Shown here: piece by piece, positions 1 through 6,130 of the stretch
Layout of the letters: each line of letters opens with the position of its first letter
Numbering within the stretch: the first letter of the stretch is position 1
Assembly (NCBI GenBank): GCA_937858455.1
Contig: CALLYN010000854.1
Coordinates: 1-8,359, forward strand
Source of the DNA: an uncultured Kouleothrix sp.
GTDB lineage: Bacteria > Chloroflexota > Chloroflexia > Chloroflexales > Roseiflexaceae
Reading direction: 5' to 3'
DNA length: 8,359 nucleotides
Position numbers and translations under genes: made by a program
The notes under the pieces: model-generated
Databases searched by the model: none
What the model was told of the DNA's origin: nothing
Seen by the model: the letters and a program-made list of their open reading frames with translations, nothing else

Positions 1-104
1 CGATACCAACCGACGCGCCGACGCCGATACAGGAAGCGCCGACAGCCGTGGCCTCGCCTCAGCAAGGGCCGACGCCCGCCGCGCCGCCAGAAGCGGGCGG
101 GTAG
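1..104 (+). CDS. C-terminal tail of an unidentified protein (partial)
   Basis: The frame beginning at position 3 is open from the window edge and stops at TAG 102-104. It encodes 33 residues that are almost all Pro, Ala, Thr, Glu and Gln, with TPT and AAPPE-type runs. Such a composition is typical of a disordered linker or tail, for example after a membrane or secreted domain, and carries no catalytic motif. A strong intrinsic terminator 36 nt downstream on the same strand supports this being the true 3' end of a gene. The function cannot be named from the tail. Confidence 0.55.
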   Translation, partial: IPTDAPTPIQEAPTAVASPQQGPTPAAPPEAGG

Positions 105-139
105 CGCCACACGCGGGCCGATATAGCAGATCCATGCGG

Positions 140-179
140 GAGGTTTGGGGGCATAGTACTCCAAACCTCTTTTCTTTTT
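140..179 (+). terminator. Rho-independent terminator of the upstream gene
   Basis: Arms GAGGTTTGG (140-148) and CCAAACCTC (161-169) form a 9-bp perfect stem with a 12-nt loop. The T-tract TTTTCTTTTT (170-179) follows directly. It lies 36 nt after the stop at 102-104, in the correct orientation for that gene. Confidence 0.7.
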
Positions 180-214
180 GGCCAGTCGCGGCTGGTATTA
201 CGCCTGGGGGATAC

Positions 215-339
215 TACCAAATCCGGCTGATCACGTGCGCTATAGTGGAGGTTCGGGGCGGCAATGCCGCCCCGAAATTTCGTTTTGTGATGCCCCGCCC
301 AGCGAAGCTGGGCGGGGCATCACAAAACGAAAGCGATCA
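215..339. repeat. Twin-hairpin intergenic repeat, copy A (125 bp)
   Basis: The element starts with TACCAA and ends with GAAAGCGATCA. It contains two consecutive perfect palindromes. The first has 11-bp arms (252-262/266-276) with an AAT loop. The second has 26-bp arms (278-303/307-332) with a GAA loop. The same order of blocks occurs at 3732-3857: TACCAA, a GAT-rich spacer, GTGgGGtT leading into GGGGCGGC, a long AT-to-GC stem, then GAAAGCGATCA. The length there is nearly identical (126 bp). This suggests a dispersed, non-autonomous element of REP or MITE type. No coding capacity is seen. The right end abuts the promoter of the HD/LuxR gene. Confidence 0.75.
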
Positions 340-346
340 CACGAGC

Positions 347-355
347 TGGTATAAT
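347..355 (+). promoter_or_regulatory. Extended -10 promoter of the HD/LuxR regulator
   Basis: TGG-TATAAT (347-355) is a perfect sigma-70 -10 hexamer preceded by the TGn extension. No good -35 box lies 16-18 bp upstream, because that stretch is the end of the twin-hairpin repeat. The predicted transcript start is about 361-363, leaving a leader of roughly 22 nt with a purine-rich ribosome site (AAGGCAGG, 370-377) before GTG 384. Confidence 0.7.
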
Positions 356-383
356 GGCGAGCATCGTAGAAGGCAGGTAACGA

Positions 384-1958
384 GTGCAAGAGCAGCGCAC
401 ACATGGCGACGCCATTGGCCTTGCCGAGCTTATGGCGGCGCTCTCGGTGGCGACCGACCTAGCCATGGGGCAGCCGCTCGAATATGCGCTGCACGCATGC
501 GTAGTGGCTATGCGGCTCGCTGATGCGCTAGGCATGGGCGGCGGCGAGCTTGCCGAGGTGTACTACCAGGCGCTGCTGCGCTACATCGGCTGTAACGCCG
601 AAACGTCGATGCTTGCCGCGATCGTCGGCGACGAGCTGGCGCTGCGCGCCGACTATGTGGCGATCGACAGTGCCAACCCGGCCGAGGTGATCGGCACGAT
701 TGTGCGGTTCATCCGGCAGGCCAACGCCGGTGCGACCGCGCTGCAGATGGCCCAGGCGGTGGTGAGCGGCGTGCTGGCATCGGCCCGAACCGTAGACGAT
801 TTCCTTGGCGGGCACTGCGAGGTTGCGCGCCGGCTGGGCGAGCGGATGGGGTTTGGCGAGCGGATTACGCGCGGGCTTGGGCAGCTGTACGCCCGCTGGG
901 ATGGCAAAGGCACACCGTCGATCAAAGGGCACGAAGTGATGCCGGCTGTGCTTGTGGTGACGCTGGCGCAGGACGTGGTGACGTTTCACCGGCTCGGCGG
1001 CCTCGAGGCGGCGGTAAAAGTGGCGCGCGAGCGCCGCGGCGCGGCCTACGCCCCCTGGATGGCCGACTGTTTCTGCGCCCGCGCCGCGCAGCTGCTAGCC
1101 GGGCTCGACGATCTGGGCTGGGCCGATGTGCTGGCGCTCGACCCTGAGCCGCGCGCGCAGCTGAGCGGCGCGCAGCTGGACGCGGCCTGCCTGGCGATCG
1201 CCGACTTTGCCGACATTAAGTCGCCGTATACGCTGGGCCACTCCAGCGGCGTGGCGCAATTGGCGGCCGAGGCCGCACGGTACGGCCGCCTGACCGCGCC
1301 CGACGTGGCTACAATCTACCGCGCCGGCCTGCTGCACGACATTGGTCGCGTCGGCGTGTCGGCCGGAGTGTGGGGCAAGCCCGGCCCGCTGTCGGATCGC
1401 GAGCGCGAAAAGGTGCGGCTACATACCTACTACACCGAGCGCGTGCTGGCACGCCCAGCAGGGCTGGCGCGGCTAGGCGCGCTGGCAGCGCTACACCACG
1501 AGCGGCTGGATGGCTCGGGCTACCATCGTGGCCTGCCTGCCACGCTACTCTCTCCGTCCGCGCGCCTCCTGGCCGCCGCCGATGTATACCACGCCCTATG
1601 CGAGCCGCGCCCGCACCGCCCGGCATTCGCGCCCGAGGCTGCAGCCGCCGAGCTACGGCGTGAAGTACGCGCTGGCCGCCTCGACGGCGACGCGGTGCAG
1701 TGTGTGCTGGCGGCGGCAGGCCACGCCACCGGCTCGGCTCGGCCCGAGCGCCCGGCAGGGCTGAGCGAGCGCGAGATCGAGGTGCTACGCCTGCTGGCGC
1801 GTGGCCATACCATGCAGCAGATCGCCGAGCGCCTGGTGATCTCGAAAAAAACCGTCGACAGCCATATCCAGCACATCTACACCAAGATCGGCGTTTCGAC
1901 ACGCGCCGGAGCCACGCTGTTCGCTATGGAGCAGCTGCTGCTCGATGCGACCGATTAA
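384..1958 (+). CDS. Tandem HD domain (HD-GYP-like) / LuxR-type HTH regulator
   Basis: This 524-aa cytoplasmic protein has three parts. Residues 30-210 resemble an HD/HD-GYP fold but are degenerate: H37 is present, LLRYIGC stands where LLHDIG is expected, and YARWDGKGTP stands where HHERWDGxGYP is expected. Residues 260-445 form an HD-GYP-like phosphohydrolase domain with its metal ligands visible: H286 (HSSGV), H318-D319 (LLHDIGR), H347, H371-H372 (HHERLDGSGY) and D400 (AADVYHAL). Two signature positions differ, HDIGR for HDIGK and GYH for GYP. Residues 457-520 are a LuxR/NarL helix-turn-helix (LSEREIEVLRLLARG, then IAERLVISKKTVDSHIQHIY). HD-GYP domains classically hydrolyse cyclic dinucleotides, so a nucleotide- or metal-sensing transcription factor is a reasonable inference; ligand and targets are unknown. 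GTG 384 is preferred as start because of the close ribosome site and promoter; ATG 432 would be the alternative. Confidence 0.9.
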   Translation: MQEQRTHGDAIGLAELMAALSVATDLAMGQPLEYALHACVVAMRLADALGMGGGELAEVYYQALLRYIGCNAETSMLAAIVGDELALRADYVAIDSANPAEVIGTIVRFIRQANAGATALQMAQAVVSGVLASARTVDDFLGGHCEVARRLGERMGFGERITRGLGQLYARWDGKGTPSIKGHEVMPAVLVVTLAQDVVTFHRLGGLEAAVKVARERRGAAYAPWMADCFCARAAQLLAGLDDLGWADVLALDPEPRAQLSGAQLDAACLAIADFADIKSPYTLGHSSGVAQLAAEAARYGRLTAPDVATIYRAGLLHDIGRVGVSAGVWGKPGPLSDREREKVRLHTYYTERVLARPAGLARLGALAALHHERLDGSGYHRGLPATLLSPSARLLAAADVYHALCEPRPHRPAFAPEAAAAELRREVRAGRLDGDAVQCVLAAAGHATGSARPERPAGLSEREIEVLRLLARGHTMQQIAERLVISKKTVDSHIQHIYTKIGVSTRAGATLFAMEQLLLDATD

Positions 1959-2132
1959 GGGTGTGCTGGCGGCAATCCGCCCGGGTGCCTCCCAACTTGC
2001 TCTTTGCTGGTCGCAGCCAAAAAAAGAAACAAAAACACTGCGGCTGATCAGGTGATCTCCCGATGCGCCATGCGCCTGGCTCGGGTATCGTAGCGCCAGA
2101 GCATACAGCACTATGGCGAAAGGAGATAGGCT
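1959..2132 (+). promoter_or_regulatory. Leader region of the amidase gene, with an A-rich tract and possible promoter
   Basis: The 174-nt gap contains no clear terminator for the regulator gene. An A-rich stretch (2019-2035) follows GCTGGTCGCAGCC, and a short palindrome CTGATCAG lies at 2044-2051. A weak -10 candidate, TATCGT (2086-2091), lies 42 nt before the amidase start, without a convincing -35 box. A clear Shine-Dalgarno AAAGGAG (2119-2125) is spaced 7 nt from ATG 2133. Because no terminator is seen, partial read-through from the regulator gene is possible. Confidence 0.4.
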
Positions 2133-3731
2133 ATGACACCCGAGATGATCGCGACCGACCGCGTGGCCCGCCAGGTCGCCACGCCCACCCCCGCCGACCT
2201 TACCTCGATGCCAGCCACCGTGCTCGCCGCGCTCATTGCGCGCGGCGAGGTGTCGGCCAGCGAAGCCGTGGACGCGCATATCGAGCGGATCGAGCAGGTG
2301 AACCCGCAGCTCAACGCCGTGGTGTTGAAGCGCTACGATACCGCCCGCGCCGAGGCCCGTGCCGCCGACACGCTGCGCGCCCGCGGGATGGCGCTCGGGC
2401 CATTGCACGGCCTGCCGGTGACGGTGAAAGAAACGCTCGATCTGGCGGGCTTTCCCTCGTCGTTCGGCATCGAGTCGCGCGCGGAGACCGCCGCCGAGTG
2501 CGACGAGCGCCACGTGGCGCGGCTGCGGCAGGCTGGCGCGATTGTGCTGGGCAAAACAAATATGGCCCAGATGCTCCTATTTCTCGAAAGCGACAACCCG
2601 GTGTACGGCCGCACCAACAACCCTTGGAACCCCGATCGCAGTAGCGGCGGCAGCAGCGGCGGCGAGGCCGCGATGATCGCGGCGGGTGGATCGGCGCTGG
2701 GGCTGGGCAGCGACATTGGCGGCAGCCTGCGCGTGCCGGCCACGTTCTGTGGGATCGCCAGCCTGAAGCCGACGGCCGGGCGCTGCCCAGACATGGGCCG
2801 TTTCAGCGTGCCGTTGGGCCAACAGGCTATCGTTAGCCAGGTGGGGGTGCTGGCACGCACCACGGACGATGTGGCGCTGGGCATGAAGGTGATCGATAAC
2901 GGCTCCGATATTCCGCTGGGCGACCCGGCGAGCGTAGACGTGTCGCGGCTGCGCGTGGCCTACTACACCGACGACGGTCGCTTTGCGGTGGCGCCGGCGG
3001 TAGCACGGGCGGTACGTGAGGCCGCCGCGTCGCTGCGCGACCGGGGCGCACAGGTAATCGAGTGGACGCCACCAGATATTGGCGCGACGCTTGACCTGGT
3101 CTTCCAGATCTTCAGCGCCGATGGCGGGCGATACTTCAACACTGCGCTGGGCAGAACCAAGCGTGATGTGCGGGTGGCGACGCTCGCGCTGCTGGGCGGG
3201 CGCTCGCACCGTACAACTGCCACACTGAGCCGGTTGCTGGCGGCGCTTGGCCAGCGCCAGCTCGCGAGTGTGGTGCGCAACTTCGGCTACAGCGACACCG
3301 CGCACTACTGGGAGTGCGTCGAGGCGCAGCTAGCCTACCGCCAGCGCTTCGCCGACGCGCTCGACCAGGCCGAGGGCGGGCCGCTCGACGTGATCCTTAG
3401 CCCGGCCTGCGCGCTGCCAGCCTTTACCCACGGCGCTAGCCAGGATCTTGGTACGGCGGGGAGCTACACCGTTCTGTACAATGCGCTGGGGTACCCGGCC
3501 GGCGTGGTGCCTTTTACGCGTGTTCGCCTCGGCGAAGAGGTTGGCCGCGCACCCAGCCGCGATCGCGTCGAGGAAGTAGCGCGGCGCGTCGAGCAAGGCA
3601 GCGCCGGGCTGCCGGTGGGTGTGCAGGTGGCGGCGCGGCCTTGGCGCGACCACGTGGCGCTGGCGGCTATGCGCGCGATCGAGCAGGCCGCATTGGCTCG
3701 GCCCGATTTCCCAGCGACGCCTCTGGTGTGA
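2133..3731 (+). CDS. Amidase-signature family hydrolase, FAAH-like
   Basis: This 532-aa serine hydrolase of the amidase signature family cleaves an amide or ester bond. The substrate cannot be read from the sequence. The Lys-cisSer-Ser triad is K99 (VTVKET), S174 in the SSGGSSGGEAA loop (171-181) and S198 in GSDIGGSLRVPA (192-203). The intervals K-75-S-24-S are the same as in mammalian fatty acid amide hydrolase (K142, S217, S241). Family blocks GRTNNPWNP (159-167), GIASLKPT (207-214) and GLPVGVQVAARPW (492-504) are also present, and the last resembles the FAAH C-terminal region. There is no signal peptide or N-terminal membrane helix, so the enzyme is probably cytoplasmic or peripheral. Start choice rests on AAAGGAG 7 nt upstream. 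GatA is less likely: no gatB or gatC is nearby and the C-terminal half fits FAAH-type amidases better. A terminator-like stem follows 34 nt after the stop. Confidence 0.92.
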   Translation: MTPEMIATDRVARQVATPTPADLTSMPATVLAALIARGEVSASEAVDAHIERIEQVNPQLNAVVLKRYDTARAEARAADTLRARGMALGPLHGLPVTVKETLDLAGFPSSFGIESRAETAAECDERHVARLRQAGAIVLGKTNMAQMLLFLESDNPVYGRTNNPWNPDRSSGGSSGGEAAMIAAGGSALGLGSDIGGSLRVPATFCGIASLKPTAGRCPDMGRFSVPLGQQAIVSQVGVLARTTDDVALGMKVIDNGSDIPLGDPASVDVSRLRVAYYTDDGRFAVAPAVARAVREAAASLRDRGAQVIEWTPPDIGATLDLVFQIFSADGGRYFNTALGRTKRDVRVATLALLGGRSHRTTATLSRLLAALGQRQLASVVRNFGYSDTAHYWECVEAQLAYRQRFADALDQAEGGPLDVILSPACALPAFTHGASQDLGTAGSYTVLYNALGYPAGVVPFTRVRLGEEVGRAPSRDRVEEVARRVEQGSAGLPVGVQVAARPWRDHVALAAMRAIEQAALARPDFPATPLV

Positions 3732-3857
3732 TACCAAGTTCGCTTGATTATTTACACTTTGGTGAGGGTTTGGGGGCGGCGAAGCCGCCCCCAAACCCCT
3801 TTTTGGTATGCCCTGCCCGGCTTTGCCAGGCAGGGCATACCAAAAAGAAAGCGATCA
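3732..3857. repeat. Twin-hairpin intergenic repeat, copy B (126 bp)
   Basis: This second copy of the element seen at 215-339 begins with TACCAA at the last base of the amidase stop region and ends with GAAAGCGATCA. The first palindrome has 15-bp arms (3766-3780/3784-3798) and a GAA loop. The second has 19-bp arms (3799-3817/3829-3847) with an inner mismatch and a TTT tip. The ends carry a short inverted repeat, CGCTTGAT (3741-3748) and ATCAAGCG (3854-3861). The element fills most of the space between the convergent amidase and Gly-rich protein genes. Confidence 0.75.
3766..3804 (+). terminator. Probable intrinsic terminator of the amidase gene
   Basis: A perfect 15-bp stem (3766-3780 with 3784-3798, GAA loop) is followed by CCTTTTT (3798-3804) on the plus strand, 34 nt after the amidase stop. 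The T-tract also forms the 5' arm of the next hairpin, so the element could switch between two structures. It is part of the dispersed repeat copy B, so termination may be a borrowed function. Confidence 0.55.
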
Positions 3858-3889
3858 AGCGGTTGCGCGAGCAGTTTTAAAGCGCGCTG

Positions 3890-4249
3890 CTACTCTTGCG
3901 CGGCGGGCGGCTGGTCGCGGCGGCGGCTGAGCGCGCCCGTCAGGGTAGTGACGACGGCGACAATGATGCCGATAATCGCCAGATCCTTGACGATCTCGCC
4001 GATGCCGAACAGGCTCGGCCCGCGGTCGCGGCCGCCCGGCCCGAACTCGCCGCGGCCGAACTCGCCGTGGCCAGCGCTCGGGTTGAAGCCCGGCTGGCCG
4101 GGATTTGTGGGCCGCGCGAAGCCGCCCGCCCGCTCGGCGAAACGGTCGCGGCCGCCGCCGGCAAAGCCCGATTGCACATAGGCGAAGGTGCCGCCGACGA
4201 CCACCAGCGCGGCGGCGAGGATGATCAGCGTGCGACCGATGAGTTTCAT
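3890..4249 (-). CDS. Small Gly-rich protein with two membrane helices
   Basis: The 119-aa product is of unrecognised family. Residues 5-26 form an N-terminal hydrophobic helix (LIILAAALVVVGGTFAYV) that could be a signal anchor. Residues 30-80 are a Gly/Arg/Phe/Pro-rich, probably disordered loop with repeated GEFGRGEFGPGG-type units. Residues 86-107 form a second hydrophobic helix, followed by a short basic and then acidic tail. The start codon overlaps the stop of the preceding membrane protein as ATGA (4246-4249), and GAGG lies inside that gene about 8 nt upstream, so translational coupling is likely. It is the last gene of the four-gene minus-strand cluster. No cofactor or catalytic motif is visible. 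Confidence 0.82.
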   Translation of the reverse strand: MKLIGRTLIILAAALVVVGGTFAYVQSGFAGGGRDRFAERAGGFARPTNPGQPGFNPSAGHGEFGRGEFGPGGRDRGPSLFGIGEIVKDLAIIGIIVAVVTTLTGALSRRRDQPPAAQE

Positions 4250-4716
4250 AGCTGGCCCTCTTTCGAGATCAGCGCCGCACGGTTATGCCGTGCCAGCGCG
4301 GGATGGTAATATGTGGCTGAAATGGCGATCATAGCGGCCAGCGCCAGAATGCCCGGCGCGAGGAGCGGCGCGGCCCCGGTGAGCGTCTTCAGCAGCACAG
4401 TGCTTGTGGCAGCGCTCGGCTGCACTTCGCGCACCACTTCAAGGTTACCCTCAATATGCTCGTACACGCCAAGCAGGCTGCCCGCGACAAGCAGCGCCAT
4501 GACGCCGCGTAGCGCCTGGATCACTGCGCGGCTTGGCCGGCGCCAGGCCAGAACTACCACCGCAATGCCCGCCACGCATAGTACAAACGGGAAAATCTGC
4601 ATCGGCTTGTCGAAGTGTTTGGCGAGCAGCAGCTCGACAATCGTGCCCGCGCAGATAAAGCCGGCCAGCCCTAATAAGAAGTTTCTCAGCCGCTGCACAA
4701 TTGTTGCGTCATTCAT
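4246..4716 (-). CDS. Four-helix integral membrane protein, unknown function
   Basis: The 156-aa product has hydrophobic segments at about residues 13-33, 40-57, 66-86 and 113-135. A polar loop containing YEHIEGNLEVVREVQP (85-100) lies between helices 3 and 4, followed by GAAPLLAPGILALAAM. The EHxEGN and APLLAPG blocks look like conserved family features but I cannot name a family with confidence. The start at 4716 is chosen because AAGGA (4723-4727) is spaced 6 nt from it. The in-frame ATG at 4720-4722 abuts that site and is too close. It overlaps the next gene by 4 nt and follows the helix-hairpin-helix lipoprotein by about 80 nt, a gap that contains a 13-bp hairpin. The conserved-looking EHxEG may be a metal or partner site; that is speculation. 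Confidence 0.85.
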   Translation of the reverse strand: MNDATIVQRLRNFLLGLAGFICAGTIVELLLAKHFDKPMQIFPFVLCVAGIAVVVLAWRRPSRAVIQALRGVMALLVAGSLLGVYEHIEGNLEVVREVQPSAATSTVLLKTLTGAAPLLAPGILALAAMIAISATYYHPALARHNRAALISKEGQL

Positions 4717-4753
4717 AGCCATTCCTTTTTGCCAGGGCAGAAGGGTGTAGGGG

Positions 4754-4787
4754 CATCTGGAGATTGATGCACGCCAATCTCCAGATG
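4754..4787 (-). other. Intra-operon hairpin
   Basis: A 13-bp perfect stem (4754-4766 with 4775-4787) with an 8-nt loop lies in the 82-nt gap between the lipoprotein stop and the next gene start. No T-tract follows on the minus strand, so it is not a standard terminator. It could protect the upstream mRNA end or lower downstream expression. Confidence 0.6.
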
Positions 4788-4798
4788 GGAACCAAGGG

Positions 4799-5401
4799 CT
4801 ACTGAGCTGCCAGGAACGTTTCGGCCTGGGCGGTATCAGCGCCGGGTGCCAGCTCCTTTAGCTTGGCGATAAACGCGGCGTTGTTGGCATAGGGCCGCGC
4901 CGCAATCAGGCTGTCGGCTGTTGCCGCATCGACCCCCGAAATCTGCTGCAGCGTCGCGGCGTCGGCCTCGTTGACATTGACCGGCACATACACGTACTTC
5001 TCATACTCGGCTACCTGCGCCTGGTCGACATACTTGCCGATCTCGCGGCGAAACTGCTGAATGCTGGTGTACGGCCGGTACTCCATGAACTCGCGCACCA
5101 TGCGATTGCCGAAGCCAGGAATGGCGCTCAGCAGCTGGTCGGCGGTGACTTCGTTCAGGTTGAGCTTGGCTGGCGCAGCGGCGACGGGTGTGGCAGTAGC
5201 AGCGGGTGCAGTAGCAGCGGCGGCGGGTGCGGCAGTAGCAGCGGCGGCGGGTGCAGTAGCAGCGGCGGCGGGTGCGGCAGTAGCAGCGGCGGCGGGTGCG
5301 CTGGTGCTTGCCGGCGTCGTGCTTGCGCCACAGGCCGCTAGCAGCAGCGCGCCTGCGAAAGCGCAAGCGCCCAGCCAGCGATTACGGGTAACGATCTTCA
5401 T
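4799..5401 (-). CDS. Lipoprotein with Ala/Pro/Thr linker and two helix-hairpin-helix repeats
   Basis: The 200-aa product starts with a lipoprotein signal: KIVTRNR, a hydrophobic stretch, then LLLAAC with C24 as the lipidated residue. Residues 28-78 are a low-complexity linker of Ala, Pro and Thr. Residues 79-138 and 141-198 are two related helix-hairpin-helix units of the ComEA/PsbU type (KLNLNEVTADQL...IPGFGNR and VNVNEADAATL...ISGVDAA). ComEA-type domains bind double-stranded DNA in competence, while PsbU uses the fold as an extrinsic photosystem protein, so DNA binding should not be assumed. ATG 5401 is preferred over the in-frame upstream start at 5446, because it puts the signal peptide at the N-terminus and has GAGG and AAAGGA upstream. 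It lies 132 nt after the DUF4405 gene on the same strand. The product should be anchored on the outer face of the cytoplasmic membrane. Confidence 0.9.
   Translation of the reverse strand: MKIVTRNRWLGACAFAGALLLAACGASTTPASTSAPAAAATAAPAAAATAPAAAATAAPAAAATAPAATATPVAAAPAKLNLNEVTADQLLSAIPGFGNRMVREFMEYRPYTSIQQFRREIGKYVDQAQVAEYEKYVYVPVNVNEADAATLQQISGVDAATADSLIAARPYANNAAFIAKLKELAPGADTAQAETFLAAQ
5193..5297. repeat. In-frame tandem repeat encoding the lipoprotein linker
   Basis: Units of 15, 21, 24, 21 and 24 bp run in tandem, all built on GCAGTAGCAGCGG(CGGC)GGGT. The last four form a perfect 45-bp direct duplication (5208-5252 and 5253-5297). All unit lengths are multiples of three, so slippage changes linker length without breaking the frame. 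On the coding strand it encodes the TAAPAAAATAPAAAA pattern. Confidence 0.85.
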
Positions 5402-5467
5402 GTCCTCAGGGTTCCTTTCGTTGATTTCGCCAGGCGGAGCTACCATCTACGCCGCACTAGGGAGGTT

Positions 5468-5488
5468 CGGAGGGGATTTGCCCCTCCG
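5468..5488. other. Short GC hairpin between the DUF4405 and lipoprotein genes
   Basis: Arms CGGAGGGG (5468-5475) and CCCCTCCG (5481-5488) enclose a 5-nt loop. There is no T-tract on either side. The flank GGAGGTTCGG (5461-5470) is identical to 247-256 in twin-hairpin copy A, which suggests a remnant of the same repeat family. It sits within the transcribed 132-nt spacer of the operon. Confidence 0.55.
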
Positions 5489-5533
5489 GCCCCCCTACTT
5501 CCAAGCCTATTGAGCATCGAACATATCCGCGAG

Positions 5534-6085
5534 TTAGATTTCTTTGCGCACCGGCTGGGCGTTCAGCTTCAGCTCAGGGCTGGCACCCACGCTCAGCTGC
5601 GGCGCGCTGCGCGCGCTGAGCGGCGCCAGGATGAAGCGCTTGGTCATATTCACGATCCACTGCCAGTGCAGCGCCACGTGCAGGCCGGTCAGCAGCAGCG
5701 ACAGGTCGGCGGCCGTGCCGTGGATGCCGCGCCAGGCCCCGCTGCTCGCGACAGTAATGCCCAGCGCGGGCAGCGCGCTTTGGGAGATCATCAGGCCGGT
5801 GAAGATGATCACGGTCACGTCGATGAACAGCAGCGCGTTCAGGATGTAGTTGATCCGCGCCGACGGCTGCACCTTGCCGAAGAAGCGCTTGGTTATCTCG
5901 ACGATCCACTGCCAGTGCAGCAGCAGGTGCGTGATGATCGCGGCGCCGAAGCTGATGCCGAGCCACTCGTGGATGGCCAGGCCGCTGAAGCGCGGCGCCA
6001 TCGCCACCAGGAATGCGCTGAAGATGGCCATATCGACGATCAGGTTGGTCTTGTTGCGATTGGATGGCTTGCGTGGCGTTTGCAT
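5534..6085 (-). CDS. DUF4405 / cytochrome b-like membrane protein
   Basis: The 183-aa product has a basic N-terminus (MQTPRKPSNRNK) and four hydrophobic segments at about 14-33, 40-62, 80-100 and 124-145. Two halves share a striking pattern: H39-x13-H53-x3-H57-WQWIVEITKRF and H122-x13-H136-x3-H140-WQWIVNMTKRF. Paired His residues in such four-helix proteins are typical heme b ligands, and the architecture fits DUF4405 proteins related to cytochrome b561 and ferric reductase domains. Heme binding and electron transfer are inferred, not shown. ATG 6085 is chosen because GAGG (6092-6095) lies 6 nt upstream; ATG 6097, four codons earlier, overlaps that site. It is the first gene of the four-gene minus-strand cluster, behind a recognisable promoter. 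The two HWQW/TKRF coding blocks are 35/39 identical at DNA level. Confidence 0.9.
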   Translation of the reverse strand: MQTPRKPSNRNKTNLIVDMAIFSAFLVAMAPRFSGLAIHEWLGISFGAAIITHLLLHWQWIVEITKRFFGKVQPSARINYILNALLFIDVTVIIFTGLMISQSALPALGITVASSGAWRGIHGTAADLSLLLTGLHVALHWQWIVNMTKRFILAPLSARSAPQLSVGASPELKLNAQPVRKEI

Positions 6086-6130
6086 ATCGTGCCTCATCTC
6101 TACTGATGTGTTGTCGCTTTCGATGTCATG

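Noticed and set aside
134..523. 129-codon plus-strand open frame over the first intergenic space
   Set aside because: It runs through a terminator, the twin-hairpin repeat and a promoter, then overlaps the HD/LuxR gene in another frame.
3641..4309. Plus-strand open frames across 3641-3880, 3744-4181 and 3896-4309
   Set aside because: They run over repeat copy B or antisense to the Gly-rich membrane protein. The minus-strand gene has an ATGA overlap and two clear membrane helices.
5402..5446. Upstream start for the lipoprotein (215-aa version)
   Set aside because: It would place 15 polar residues before the signal peptide, while ATG 5401 has ribosome-site sequences immediately upstream and gives a standard lipoprotein signal.
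5510..6106. 198-codon plus-strand open frame
   Set aside because: It is antisense to the DUF4405 gene, which has coherent membrane helices and a repeated motif. The antisense product is a low-quality Arg/His/Gln-rich string.
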